A DNA stretch of 64,000 bases from an uncultured Litoreibacter sp. (lineage in GTDB: Bacteria; Pseudomonadota; Alphaproteobacteria; Rhodobacterales; Rhodobacteraceae), in assembly GCA_947492995.1 (NCBI GenBank), contig CANLOU010000004.1, positions 1-64,000 on the forward strand, given 5' to 3'. The notes beneath the pieces were generated by a model. That model did no database searches. It was not told where the DNA came from and saw nothing but the letters and a program-made list of their open reading frames with translations. Within the stretch, counting starts at the first letter, position 1. The number at the start of each line of letters is the position of its first letter. The position numbers were made by a program, and so were the translations under genes. Shown here one piece after another: positions 9,146 through 17,963 of the stretch.

Positions 9146-10115
9146 GGTGACGCTGGATCAGATTGAGGATGTGTCTTTTGTCGCGTTGCGCGCGCATGGG
9201 GCCGAGGAGTGGATTGCACGCGAGGTGGCCCGCGCTGTGCGGCGGGCGGAGCAAACCGGCAATGTGATTTGCGGGCTTTATTATCTGGAGAGTTACTGCA
9301 CGCAGCTGGCCTCTGGCCGGGTGTCGGGCTCGGTTGAACCCGAAGTTCGCCGCGTCCGGCCCGGGGCTGTGATGGCGGATGCGAAATTTGGCTTTGCCCA
9401 AGCCGCGTTTTCGCGTGGTTTTTCTGAGGCTTGTGACGCAGCACGAGAGTGCGGGACAGCGTCTTTTGCGGTGGCGCATGCGCATACCTGCACCTCGCTG
9501 GGCTTCTTTACGGAGCAGTTTGCGCGCGAAGGGCTGGTGGCGATCGGCATGACCAATGCCTCGCCCGTGGTGGCCCCGCCGGGCGGGAATGCCAAGACCA
9601 TCGGCACCAACCCGATTGCGATGTCGGTGCCCGCCAAAGGTGGCGGCGTGGGGATGCATTTCGACTTTTCGACCTCGGCCGTGGCCTTGGGCAAGATCAC
9701 CATGGCGAAGGCTGCAGGGGAGAGCATCCCATTGGGCTGGGCGGTGGACGCATCCGGGGCGCCAACGACGGACCCTGAGGCCGCTTTGGGCGGAGCGCTG
9801 GTGTCAGCGGGCGGCTACAAGGGCTGGGGCTTTGGGCTGATGGTTGAGCTGCTGGCGGCCGGTATGACGGGGTCGGTGAACTCCCTTGATGTGGGCGGGT
9901 TGAAGCTGCCGGACGGGCCGCCGCATGGGCTGGGACAATTCTACATTGTGATGGACCCATGCACCTATACGGACGCGTTTTTTGACCGCTTTGCGCGGGT
10001 GGCTGACGCCGTGGAGGCGCAGGAGGGCGCACGTGTGCCGGGAGCCGCGCGACGCGAGATGGATGTGGTGGACGTGCCGGACGCGTTATGGGCGAGCGTG
10101 TCTGCGTTGTCCTAA
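9138..10115 (+). CDS. Malate/L-lactate dehydrogenase-family oxidoreductase (Ldh_2)
   Basis: This 325-residue protein belongs to the NAD(P)-dependent Ldh_2 family, which includes malate, ureidoglycolate, sulfolactate and Delta1-piperideine-2-carboxylate reductases. The conserved GMTNASPVVAPPGG, TIGTNPIAMSVP and STSAVALGKI blocks are present, as is the GGYKGWGFGLMVELLA segment. The start overlaps uup by 8 bp and has GGAGG nine bases before. The substrate cannot be read from sequence. The neighbours give no pathway, and the coupling to uup may be incidental. Confidence 0.85.
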   Translation: MPEVTLDQIEDVSFVALRAHGAEEWIAREVARAVRRAEQTGNVICGLYYLESYCTQLASGRVSGSVEPEVRRVRPGAVMADAKFGFAQAAFSRGFSEACDAARECGTASFAVAHAHTCTSLGFFTEQFAREGLVAIGMTNASPVVAPPGGNAKTIGTNPIAMSVPAKGGGVGMHFDFSTSAVALGKITMAKAAGESIPLGWAVDASGAPTTDPEAALGGALVSAGGYKGWGFGLMVELLAAGMTGSVNSLDVGGLKLPDGPPHGLGQFYIVMDPCTYTDAFFDRFARVADAVEAQEGARVPGAARREMDVVDVPDALWASVSALS

Positions 10116-10558
10116 CGCGCGGCGATCTGGGTGATGAAGACGCCCGCGGCCATGACGGCGATGCCTGAGGCGCGGATCCATGTGAGCGGCGTTTGTGTGG
10201 CCCCGAACAGCGCGAAATGGTCGATGGCGGCGGCTGAGATCAGCTGGCCCAACAGCACGAAGAACACCGCGTTGCCGACCCCAAAATGCGGGGCGATATA
10301 GGTGATGGACAGCACGTAGAATGCGATAAGCGAGCCTGCGAGGAGCAGATGCTTGGGGGCTGTGGCGACTTTGGCGATGGCCTGCGGGCCGGTGAAGATC
10401 ACCACGGCCAGCGATGTCAGGAAGGCCACCACGAAAAGAACCACGGAGGCGGCTGCAGGGGCGGAGATGGCGCGGCCCAAAGCGGCGTTCAGCGCGGCGA
10501 GCACCGGAATGCCAATGCCGGCCACCAGCATAATCAGGGCGTAGGACGTGTTGGACAT
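10112..10558 (-). CDS. DMT-superfamily membrane protein (DUF606/YdcZ type)
   Basis: This 148-residue protein has about five hydrophobic helices and little else. The pattern MLVAGIGIPVLAALNAALG followed by LTSLAVVIFTG and IGVGNAVFFVLLGQLISAAAIDHFALFG-like segments matches half-size DUF606 permeases, which work as dimers. The start at 10558 follows GGGAGG; the longer frame has a poor leader. It is convergent with the dehydrogenase (4-bp overlap of stops) and divergent from the PNPOx-like gene. The substrate is unknown. Confidence 0.8.
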   Translation of the reverse strand: MSNTSYALIMLVAGIGIPVLAALNAALGRAISAPAAASVVLFVVAFLTSLAVVIFTGPQAIAKVATAPKHLLLAGSLIAFYVLSITYIAPHFGVGNAVFFVLLGQLISAAAIDHFALFGATQTPLTWIRASGIAVMAAGVFITQIAAR

Positions 10559-10703
10559 GGGGCCTCCCGGGGTGATATTTTTGAACATGGGAAGAGTGGG
10601 GTGTTGCGACCCAAAAGGAAAGGGCGTGCAGGGGATCTGTGCGGCCACGGCGTGGTTCTATTGCGGGAGGCGCGCTAACCTTAATGAAACATGGAGATGT
10701 GTT

Positions 10704-11306
10704 ATGCCCAATGTCTACCACGAGATCGCCTTTACCCCCGCCGTGAAAGCCTTGCAGGAAGCCGAAGGCAGCCGCGAAGTTTATGCCAAATATGAGGCGT
10801 CCGAGACGCGGATGAAAACCGAGCTGACCGAACAGGAGACGGGATATATTGCGGGGCGGGACTCGTTTTACATGTCATCCGTGTCCGAGACCGGCTGGCC
10901 CTATATGCAACATCGCGGCGGGCCTGTGGGGTTCATCAAGCCGTTGAACGCCCGCGAATTTGGTTGGGCTGAGTATGTTGGGAACCGGCAATATATCTCT
11001 ACGGGAAACATTGCGGGTGACCCCCGCGTATCGCTGTTTTTCATTGATTACGCGTCCAAGACGCGGCTGAAGATGTATGGCCACGCACGGGTTGTGGGGC
11101 TGGACGACCCGGTGATGGAGACGCTCACCGAGGGCAGCGACGGGCTGCGCGTCGAACGCGGCATGGTCGTAGAGGTAGCGAGTTACGAGTGGAACTGCCC
11201 GAAATATATCACTGAGCGGTACACCAAGGGCGAGGTCAGCCAAGCGCTGGCCCAGATGGGCGCGCGGATTGCGGAGTTGGAAGCGCAGCTGGCAGCGAAG
11301 GGTTAG
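10704..11306 (+). CDS. Pyridoxamine 5'-phosphate oxidase-family (FMN-binding split barrel) protein
   Basis: This 200-residue protein has the split-barrel pattern: FYMSSVSETGWPYMQHRGGPVGF, then ISTGNIAGDPRVSLFFIDY and RLKMYGHARVVG. The C-terminal 25 residues form a short amphipathic helix (ALAQMGARIAELEAQLAA). Relatives are flavin- or F420/heme-linked oxidoreductases of mostly unknown substrate. The start follows GGAG. It is convergent with a small membrane-protein gene, and the stop codons overlap. Confidence 0.85.
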   Translation: MPNVYHEIAFTPAVKALQEAEGSREVYAKYEASETRMKTELTEQETGYIAGRDSFYMSSVSETGWPYMQHRGGPVGFIKPLNAREFGWAEYVGNRQYISTGNIAGDPRVSLFFIDYASKTRLKMYGHARVVGLDDPVMETLTEGSDGLRVERGMVVEVASYEWNCPKYITERYTKGEVSQALAQMGARIAELEAQLAAKG

Positions 11307-11656
11307 GAGCAGTTTTCGGGCGGGACCAAGCTGGACTTGTCAATACCCGAGAACCGACCAAATGCTTGCTTTAAGCACCCAAATTTCGTCTGGGGATGGA
11401 TGGCGTAGAACAAGCTGGGCAGACGTCGTGTTTGGCCGTCCGGCAGCTCAACTAGAATTTGCGGCTCTCCTTTTGCTGCAGTTTGGTCGCTGGTTGCGGA
11501 GTTGCCCCGTTCCAGAATGCGAACGCTTGCGAAGGTAGGGTCTGTTTCGGGCTCGAACTGGGAAAGGAAGATGACCGAAATCATCACAACGATAATGACC
11601 CAGACAAAGGTATATCCAGCAATTTTTAGGGATTTTTGTGCTGGTGAACGGCTCAA
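11303..11656 (-). CDS. Hypothetical protein with one N-terminal membrane helix, 117 aa
   Basis: No family is recognised. Residues 12-32 (IAGYTFVWVIIVVMISVIFL) form one membrane helix. An ~80-residue extracytoplasmic domain with two cysteines follows. The start is an unusual TTG at 11656 sharing bases with the SDR stop (TTGA), and no nearby ATG keeps the helix. The gene is therefore most likely coupled to the SDR. Confidence 0.6.
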   Translation of the reverse strand: MSRSPAQKSLKIAGYTFVWVIIVVMISVIFLSQFEPETDPTFASVRILERGNSATSDQTAAKGEPQILVELPDGQTRRLPSLFYAIHPQTKFGCLKQAFGRFSGIDKSSLVPPENCS

Positions 11657-12372
11657 TAGGTCGCCCTACCGCCGGACAGGTCAAACACGGCTCCGGTTGT
11701 GAATGAGTTCTCCGCAGACACGATCCACGCGATCATGTTGGCGGCTTCCTCGACCTCCAGAAACCGTTCACGTGGGATTTTGGAGAGCATGTAGCCGATA
11801 TGCTCCTCGCTCATCTGGTCAAAAATTGGGGTGCGGGCGGCGGCAGGTGTCACGCAGTTGACCGCGATGTCCTTGTCGGCGTTTTCCTTGCCGGCGGATT
11901 TGGTGAACCCGATCACCCCCGCCTTGGAGGCGGAGTAGGCACATGCGTTGGGGTTGCCCTCTTTGCCTGCGATGGAGGCGATGTTGAGGATGCGGCCATA
12001 GTTGCGCATCCGCATGCCCGGCAGCACCGCCTTGTTGGTGTTGTAGGTGCCGGTCAAATTGACCGCCACGATCTGCGCCCATGCGTCGTCGGGGTAGTCC
12101 TGGATCGGCATGTTGGGGCCTGCGATGCCAGCCGAGTTGACGAGGATGTCGACGGGCGCAAGCGCGGCCTCGGTCGCGTCCAGGGCTGTCTGAACGGAGG
12201 CCATGTCGGCGATGTCGCAGGTGGTGTTGAAATCACCCGCCTCGGTTGGCGTCATGTCCCAGACCGCCACATTTGCGCCGGAGGCTTGAAGGCGCTGTGC
12301 TACCGCAAGGCCAATGCCTTGCGCGCCGCCGGTCACGATGGCGGTTTTTCCGGTGAGGTCGTAGCTGTTCAT
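11653..12372 (-). CDS. Short-chain dehydrogenase/reductase
   Basis: This 239-residue classical SDR has the TGGAQGIG cofactor motif (~residue 14), NSAG (~83-86), the catalytic Ser in NIASIAG and the YSASK catalytic Tyr/Lys pair. It ends TGAVFDLSGGRATY. Length and motifs resemble 3-oxoacyl-ACP reductase-like or sugar-acid dehydrogenases, but the substrate cannot be fixed. Its AGGAGCG ribosome site overlaps the stop region of the HExxH lipoprotein gene, so the three minus-strand genes 13071-11303 look like one operon. Confidence 0.88.
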   Translation of the reverse strand: MNSYDLTGKTAIVTGGAQGIGLAVAQRLQASGANVAVWDMTPTEAGDFNTTCDIADMASVQTALDATEAALAPVDILVNSAGIAGPNMPIQDYPDDAWAQIVAVNLTGTYNTNKAVLPGMRMRNYGRILNIASIAGKEGNPNACAYSASKAGVIGFTKSAGKENADKDIAVNCVTPAAARTPIFDQMSEEHIGYMLSKIPRERFLEVEEAANMIAWIVSAENSFTTGAVFDLSGGRATY

Positions 12373-12381
12373 GGGGCGCTC

Positions 12382-13071
12382 CTAGTCGCAGATGTCGTCG
12401 AACCTGGCCCCTTTCCAAGGGAGGAGCACGGGGATGTTGGGCAGCATCTTGTTGAGGTTTTGGATTGGGAATTCCTGCTCCAGCAGTGCCTTTAGGCGCT
12501 GGGTGCGGGGGGCGTTGGGTGCGAGCTTGGCGCAGCACACATATTCGGCGGCGATGGCGCCCTGCTGCTCGTAGCCGAAGTCGAGGAATTTGGCCTGATT
12601 GTCGAGGTCGAACAGGTACGGGTCCTCGGAATACTGATGCTCGCGGGCGGCCTTGAGCGGGTGGTAGCCTGTGCGGTCGCGGTGCTGCCATTGCCAGGTG
12701 TGGACCAGCTCGTGGGCGAGGAACATTGTGGCCCTGAGATGGGCGGCGCGGGGCCAGGCGGCCATGTAGTCGCGCGCGGCGTTGTCGGGGTTCACCGTGA
12801 TCTTGTTGAACAGCACGGTGGCGGCGGGGGAGCCGGTGAAATGGGTCTCGCCTGTCTTGGGTGGGGGCAGGATCTTTTCGGCGCAGGTGGTGCGGGGCGG
12901 GTAGGGGACGGTGGATTTGTAGAGCTTGATGGCAGGGTTCTGGACGATGCGGACCTTTGAGGTGTCCAGCCCGTCGCCGTGGAAGGCGCGGGCGAAGGCT
13001 TCCTCGCCATCCGACAGCGGCCTGCCGCAGGCGGCGGTGAGGGCAAGAAGGAGGAGGGCGGCGCGTTTCAT
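12382..13071 (-). CDS. Lipoprotein with HELVH metallopeptidase-like motif
   Basis: This 229-residue protein starts MKRAALLLLALTAACG, a lipoprotein signal with Cys15. A central FLAHELVHTWQWQ (His120, Glu121, His124) matches the zincin HExxH pattern within a helix. A further acidic ligand could lie in the following 40 residues, for example in EHQYSED. I do not recognise a named peptidase family. A zinc-binding periplasmic or outer-membrane-tethered protein is inferred. It is first in the operon with the SDR and the small membrane protein. Confidence 0.75.
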   Translation of the reverse strand: MKRAALLLLALTAACGRPLSDGEEAFARAFHGDGLDTSKVRIVQNPAIKLYKSTVPYPPRTTCAEKILPPPKTGETHFTGSPAATVLFNKITVNPDNAARDYMAAWPRAAHLRATMFLAHELVHTWQWQHRDRTGYHPLKAAREHQYSEDPYLFDLDNQAKFLDFGYEQQGAIAAEYVCCAKLAPNAPRTQRLKALLEQEFPIQNLNKMLPNIPVLLPWKGARFDDICD

Positions 13072-13286
13072 CGCGGACAGAGTGGCGGAGCAGGGTTTTG
13101 AGGGCAAGACCTGATTGCGACGCATGCGTCGTTTCTGGCAAGTCTTTGATTTTGATATGTTTTGGAGTTTCTCTTAACCACTTATTTACCTGCCCCGACG
13201 GTGGCGCAGCAGGAGGGCGGGCTTGCATATTTTCGGCAGAAAGAAGCTGGGGCGGGCCGCTGGTGGGGCGGCGCGCCCTAGGTGGG

Positions 13287-13526
13287 TCAGGCTCTCTTGA
13301 TGTCTTCGAATGCGGTGGCGAGGCGGTCAAACTCGTGCTCGTCGAGGCGGATATAGAAGATTTTGCCCCAACAGCTGAAGCGCAGCATGTATTCGGGTCT
13401 GGTTTTGGTGCCGCGTTTTTGCACGCGCAAATTGGTGTGGTTCAGGTGTGGCCTGATCTCGGCACGTGGCGAGGTGAGGGATGAAAAGAAGTCGCCAAAT
13501 GAGCTGTACATAAAGTCAAATTGCAT
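13287..13526 (-). CDS. Hypothetical protein, 79 aa
   Basis: The ATG at 13526 (MQFDFMYSSFGDFFSSL) is preceded by AAAGGA, and an upstream frame extension lacks a site. The protein has an aromatic-rich N-terminus and a basic middle (HTNLRVQKRGTKTRPEY), then FSCWGKIFYIRLDEHEFDRLATAFEDI. No known family is recognised. It sits alone beside the restriction-modification genes, so it may be part of the accessory block or older neighbour sequence. Confidence 0.55.
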   Translation of the reverse strand: MQFDFMYSSFGDFFSSLTSPRAEIRPHLNHTNLRVQKRGTKTRPEYMLRFSCWGKIFYIRLDEHEFDRLATAFEDIKRA

Positions 13527-13643
13527 AGGGTCCTTTCTGTTGGGGGTTATGTCACAGGTGGGGGCGGGGATGCTGGATTTCATGGGGAAATGGCGGCGCG
13601 CATTCCCGATCGTCCCAGCTGACTTCTTTAGAGGGCCACTGTC

Positions 13644-14369
13644 CTAAGTGTCAGAAACACATTCTGGCTTTATGCCGATCGCCAGCACAGGACATCCGCC
13701 GTTACGCCCCGCATCTAGGCGATAGAGCAATTTCCCCATCCATGTCGTAGATGCACCAAATTTCCTGTAGACGTCATCAGAACCCTCGGTGCCATCTTTT
13801 TTCAGCACCTTTCCGAGACTGCGAAAGAAAGTATTGTCCAGTGAAGAACCGCGGGTAAGGATGACCCCTACATCTATTGCGCCAGCTTCGTAGAATGCTG
13901 AAAATGCGTAAAGGTCTCTGTCGTAGGTTTGGTCTTTGCTGTTCCATTCGAGGTCTAACGCCACTTTGCCTTTTACAAAGTCAATGCGGTGGCCATCCAG
14001 ATAACCATCCCTCGTATATTCAGACAAAACTCTATTTTTTTGTTTCGCATGGATCAGTTTGACGTGAAGGTCGGCAGATATGCGTGTTTCTTGCCATTCA
14101 TCTGAAAAGAGGGTGTCGACGTAAGATGCAATAGGGCCTTTGCTCCCCCCGGGAGTTCGGATCATTGTCTTTGAAATTTCAAACTTCTCGAGGACTTGCA
14201 CCAGTTCGAAGAACTGATCTTCGAAGCTGCCCTTTAGGATAGCCGCAGCATTGCGGTAGCTATAGATTTCAAATTTGGAATTGACTGATTGTGGGAACAG
14301 TTTGGCAGTCGAGTTTTCTGCATCTGCTACCTTACCGGTAGAAACGAAATCGTCAGCGTCTTCTTCCAC
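13644..14369 (-). CDS. Type II restriction endonuclease, BglII/BstYI-like
   Basis: This 241-residue protein resembles the BglII/BstYI restriction-enzyme family. The active-site region reads GHRIDFVKGKVALDLEWNSKD, giving Asp130, Asp139, Glu141, Asn143 and Lys145, followed by the family-like RDLYAFSAFYEAGAIDVGVILTRG. The start appears to be a GTG at 14369, five bases after the methylase stop. The ribosome site is weak, which would keep nuclease translation low. The block is AT-richer than its neighbours, as expected for a transferred R-M system. The cut site is unknown; BglII relatives favour GATC-centred sites. Confidence 0.78.
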   Translation of the reverse strand: MEEDADDFVSTGKVADAENSTAKLFPQSVNSKFEIYSYRNAAAILKGSFEDQFFELVQVLEKFEISKTMIRTPGGSKGPIASYVDTLFSDEWQETRISADLHVKLIHAKQKNRVLSEYTRDGYLDGHRIDFVKGKVALDLEWNSKDQTYDRDLYAFSAFYEAGAIDVGVILTRGSSLDNTFFRSLGKVLKKDGTEGSDDVYRKFGASTTWMGKLLYRLDAGRNGGCPVLAIGIKPECVSDT

Positions 14370-14373
14370 GATG

Positions 14374-15006
14374 CTACTCAGCAGCTACTGAAGAATTGTA
14401 CTTATACGTGTCCCAAGTCGGCTTGTAATCATCGTCCGCTTGATTGCCCCAAACGGTCCAATTGTCGCGCTTTCCGCGTCCGAACAATTCGAGATAAGGA
14501 CCCCAGCTACAGGACTCAATGATATCGTACTGCTCATCTGGTTTACGGGAATGCTCCCGTTTTCGGGTGCCAAACAGGTTTACCTGAGTTCGACCCGGTT
14601 GGAGTGTCCGGGCATTTTTGCCCTTAACTCCGAAGAGCAAGATTTCAGTCACGTTTCTGAAGTAAAACCCCACTCCACGTCCGTCAGAGCCACCGTCCTT
14701 ACGAATTTTGTGCCAAATGATGTTGGATTTGTATTGAAACCCCCATGAAGACAATACATTCAAGCCGTCTGGTAGCAGTGCGTTAGGGACCCAAAGATAG
14801 CAGTGGGCTGTGTCTTCTAGGCAATCAGCGACCGGAAGATCACAAATGTCTTGGAGGTCCATGGTTGGATATCTCGCGAGCCGTTTGTGCTCGGGGGCAA
14901 CTTTTCCCGTACGGTTGGTGAAGCGCCACGGTGGATCTGCCATGATCGTAGCAAATTTCTGCCCGTCCAAGAAGTTCTGTAAGTCTGTTGAAGCTTCGTG
15001 GGGCAT
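14374..15006 (-). CDS. MT-A70-family adenine-N6 DNA methyltransferase
   Basis: This 210-residue protein carries the catalytic DPPW motif (residues 24-27) and the MT-A70 pattern YPTMDLQDICDLPV, then CYLWVPNALLPDGLNVLSSWGF and NIIWHKIRKDG. C-terminal elements include ILLFGVKGKNAR, REHSRKPDEQYDIIE and LELFGRGKRDNWTVWGNQ. Such enzymes methylate adenine N6. Placed directly upstream of a BglII-like nuclease, it is inferred to be the protecting methylase. There is no separate specificity subunit or controller protein. Confidence 0.88.
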   Translation of the reverse strand: MPHEASTDLQNFLDGQKFATIMADPPWRFTNRTGKVAPEHKRLARYPTMDLQDICDLPVADCLEDTAHCYLWVPNALLPDGLNVLSSWGFQYKSNIIWHKIRKDGGSDGRGVGFYFRNVTEILLFGVKGKNARTLQPGRTQVNLFGTRKREHSRKPDEQYDIIESCSWGPYLELFGRGKRDNWTVWGNQADDDYKPTWDTYKYNSSVAAE

Positions 15007-15079
15007 TTTCTAACCTATGAGTCGGAATACATATATGTAGAACAAATTTAGAACTAAACCTCAAGATTTAGTTAACGGG

Positions 15080-17032
15080 CTAAACATCCACATCCTCAAC
15101 GAACCTTGCGTTCTCCTGAATATACTCGAAGCGCAGCTCGGGCTTTTTGCCCATCAGACGCTCGACCAAATCGCCGGTTTCGCCGGGGACCTCCTCGCCT
15201 AAACTCACCCGGATGAGCTGGCGGGTTTTGGGGTTCATGGTGGTCTCTTTGAGGTCTTTGGCGTCCATCTCGCCCAAGCCTTTGAAGCGCTGCACGTCGA
15301 TTTTGCCTTTGCCGCCGAGGCCTTTCTCCATCATCTTGTCCTTTTCTTCATCATTGGGGACGTAGATGCGGTGCGCGCCTTGGGTGAGGCGGTAAAGGGG
15401 CGGGCAGGCGAGGTAGAGGTGGCCCTGATCGATCAGCGGGCGCATCTGCACGAAGAAGAAGGTCATCAACAGCGCCGCGATATGGGCGCCGTCGACATCG
15501 GCGTCGGTCATGATGATGATCTTCTCGTAGCGCAGGTCGTCGGCGTTGAATTTCGCGCCCATGCCGCAGCCCAAGGCCTCGCAGAGGTCGGAAATCTCGG
15601 CATTGGTGGTCAGCTTGCCCGAGGCCGCGCCGAGCACGTTGAGGATCTTGCCTTTCAGCGGCAGCAGCGCCTGCGTTTCGCGGTTGCGTGCGCCCTTGGC
15701 GGAGCCGCCCGCCGAGTCGCCCTCCACGATGAACAGCTCGGTGCCCTCGCGGGATTTGGCGGTGCAGTCGGTGAGCTTGCCCGGCAGGCGCAGCTTCTTG
15801 GTGGCGGATTTGCGGGCGGTTTCCTTTTCCTGACGGCGGCGGAGGCGTTCCTCGGCGCGCAGCACGAGGAAGTCGAGGATGGCGCCCGCGGATTTGGTGT
15901 CGGCGGCCAGCCAGTTGTCGAAATGGTCGCGGACCGCGTTTTCGACCATGCGCTGGGCGTCGACGGTGGCCAGCCGGTCCTTGGTCTGGCCCACAAATTC
16001 GGGGTCGCGGATGAAGCACGACACCAGCGCGCCCGCGCCAGTTATCAGGTCCTCGCGGGTGATGGTGGAGGCCTTTTTGTTGTTGGTGAGTTCCCCGTAG
16101 GCCTTGATGCCCTTGAGGATGGCGGCCCAGAAGCCCGCCTCATGCGTGCCGCCCTCAGGCGTGGGGACGGTGTTACAGAAGGACTGGATGAAGCCGTCGC
16201 GTGACGGGGTCCAGTTGATGGCCCATTCCACCTTGCCCGGCGCGTTGAATTTCTCAAACGACACGGAGCCTGCGAAGGGCTGGTCGGCATAGGTGGTGGA
16301 CTGGCCCAGCGTTTGGGTGAGGTAGTCGGACAGCCCGCCGGGGAATTTGAAAGTGGCGGTGGCGGGGGTTGCGCCGTCATTGATGCCGGTTTTCCAGCGG
16401 ATTTCGACGCCGGAGAACAGGTAGGCCTTGGATTCGGCCATCTTGTAGAGACGCGCGGGCTTGAGCTTCAAAGGCCCGAAGATGTCGGCGTCGGGGTGGA
16501 AGGTCACCGCCGTGCCGCGCCGGTTGGGGGCCGCGCCGATTTTGGCCAAGGGCGCTTGCGGGACGCCGCGGGAAAATTCCATGGCGAAAAGCTCTTTGTT
16601 GCGGGCGACTTCTACGCGGAGGTGGTCCGACAGCGCATTGACCACCGACGAGCCGACGCCGTGCAGACCGCCGGAGGTTTGGTAGCTGTCGCCGGAGAAT
16701 TTGCCGCCAGCGTTCAGGGTGCAGAAAATGATCTCCAACGCGGATTTGGACGGATCCTTGGGGTGCGGACCGGTGGGGATGCCGCGGCCGTTGTCACGGA
16801 CACTTACATGGCCGTTTTCATGGAGTTCCACCTCGATCCATGTGGCGTGGCCCGCGACGGCCTCGTCCATCGAGTTGTCGATGATCTCGGCCACCATGTG
16901 GTGCAATGCGCGGTCGTCCTTGCCGCCGATATACATGCCGGGGCGCAGGCGGACGTGTTCCATATCCTCCAGCACCTCGATGGAGGAGGCATCATATTGA
17001 TCGGCGGATTCGGTCTTCAGAAGGTCGGACAT
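15080..17032 (-). CDS. parE: DNA topoisomerase IV subunit B
   Basis: This 650-residue GHKL ATPase subunit partners with ParC to decatenate chromosomes. It has the MYIGGKDDRALHHMVAEIIDNSMDEA ATP-site helix, the GRGIPTG and GGLHGVGSSVVNALS loops, and the TOPRIM motifs EGDSAGGSA and IMTDADVDGAHI. The end (RLMGKKPELRFEYIQENA) is the usual GyrB/ParE tail. The length and the absence of the GyrB C-terminal insertion favour ParE. Its 3' end abuts the accessory R-M genes with only ~70 bp between. Confidence 0.94.
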   Translation of the reverse strand: MSDLLKTESADQYDASSIEVLEDMEHVRLRPGMYIGGKDDRALHHMVAEIIDNSMDEAVAGHATWIEVELHENGHVSVRDNGRGIPTGPHPKDPSKSALEIIFCTLNAGGKFSGDSYQTSGGLHGVGSSVVNALSDHLRVEVARNKELFAMEFSRGVPQAPLAKIGAAPNRRGTAVTFHPDADIFGPLKLKPARLYKMAESKAYLFSGVEIRWKTGINDGATPATATFKFPGGLSDYLTQTLGQSTTYADQPFAGSVSFEKFNAPGKVEWAINWTPSRDGFIQSFCNTVPTPEGGTHEAGFWAAILKGIKAYGELTNNKKASTITREDLITGAGALVSCFIRDPEFVGQTKDRLATVDAQRMVENAVRDHFDNWLAADTKSAGAILDFLVLRAEERLRRRQEKETARKSATKKLRLPGKLTDCTAKSREGTELFIVEGDSAGGSAKGARNRETQALLPLKGKILNVLGAASGKLTTNAEISDLCEALGCGMGAKFNADDLRYEKIIIMTDADVDGAHIAALLMTFFFVQMRPLIDQGHLYLACPPLYRLTQGAHRIYVPNDEEKDKMMEKGLGGKGKIDVQRFKGLGEMDAKDLKETTMNPKTRQLIRVSLGEEVPGETGDLVERLMGKKPELRFEYIQENARFVEDVDV

Positions 17033-17108
17033 TGTGGCTGCTCTGCTCTTTTAATTAAGGCCATTATGGCAGAGCGGAGAGGACGGGGGAAGGGCAGTTC
17101 GCGCAGCG

Positions 17109-17963
17109 CTACATGCCCGCGATGCGGTGCTGGCCAAGATATTGCGCGAAATCGGTGGCGTCGGGTTTGGCGCGGCGCAGCGCGCTGGTGTCGAAGGCAA
17201 AATTGACGGTGTTGTGCCATGCCAGCTGTTCGGCAAATTCTGGCACGATGCGTTTGAACATGGCGGCAGGGATACGCCAGCGTTTGGGGCGCGTGCCCAT
17301 CACATCGCGGTAGATGCGCTTCATGTCGGGGACCGTCAGCACGTCACCGGCGAGGTTTATCTTGCGGCTGGCCCACGCGTCGGGGTTGGACAGGGCCTCA
17401 GCGGCAACCCAACCGAGGTCCTTGATGGCCAACATGTGGAAGGGCGTGCCTGCATCGAGCGACCCGGCGAGAACAGGAAACATCAGATGCGGCTTCATCG
17501 CGGGGTTTTTCAGATTGTCCATGAACCACACTGTTCCAAGGATGGTCCAACCTATCCCGCTGCGTTTCAGGTCGCGTTCCAGTAGCGCCTTGGACAGAAA
17601 ATGCTGCGGGCCGCCGGTGGCGTTTCCGTCGCCCATGCCCGACTGCACGATATGGCCCACCCCCGCCGCCTGCGCGGCCGCGATGACCGCGCGCCCCTGT
17701 TCCAACTCGCCGATCAGCCCAGCGTTTGGGGCGTAGAAATCCTGCACCGAAAACACGGTGTCTATGCTCTCGAAAGCGGGAGGGAGCGTGCGTGGTCGGG
17801 TCAGGTCGCCTTGCACCACTTCGGCTCCTTGCGCGGCAAGCGCGCGCGCCTTCGGCGATGCGGCGGAGCGGGTGAGGACCCGGATCGCGGCCCCACGGTG
17901 CAGCATTTCCTGCGCCACTGCGCCGCCTTGCAGGCCGGTGGCCCCGAGGATGAGCGCTGTCAT
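17109..17963 (-). CDS. NmrA-like NAD(P)-binding protein
   Basis: This 284-residue atypical SDR has the N-terminal GATGLQGG dinucleotide motif. NmrA-type blocks follow: GAEVVQGDLTRP, DTVFSVQDFY, VGHIVQSGMG and WTILGTVWFMDN. Relatives include redox sensors and quinone or aldehyde reductases (QOR2-like). The ATG at 17963 overlaps the hydrolase stop by 4 bp, so it is the second gene of an operon read away from the TetR gene. The longer frame extends into the hydrolase and is rejected. Confidence 0.85.
   Translation of the reverse strand: MTALILGATGLQGGAVAQEMLHRGAAIRVLTRSAASPKARALAAQGAEVVQGDLTRPRTLPPAFESIDTVFSVQDFYAPNAGLIGELEQGRAVIAAAQAAGVGHIVQSGMGDGNATGGPQHFLSKALLERDLKRSGIGWTILGTVWFMDNLKNPAMKPHLMFPVLAGSLDAGTPFHMLAIKDLGWVAAEALSNPDAWASRKINLAGDVLTVPDMKRIYRDVMGTRPKRWRIPAAMFKRIVPEFAEQLAWHNTVNFAFDTSALRRAKPDATDFAQYLGQHRIAGM

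Noticed and set aside
6500-10100. Possible ornithine-lipid operon of olsB with downstream genes
   Set aside because: The following ABC-F ATPase and dehydrogenase have no known link to ornithine lipid synthesis, and no olsA is present.
13118-13131. 14-bp palindrome CGACGCATGCGTCG upstream of the HExxH lipoprotein gene
   Set aside because: A single short palindrome with no second copy and no nearby regulator; chance is reasonable in GC-rich DNA.
17037-17075. Dyad between parE and the NmrA gene
   Set aside because: CTCTGC and GCAGAG pair over only six bases with a long loop and no T-run; not called as a terminator.
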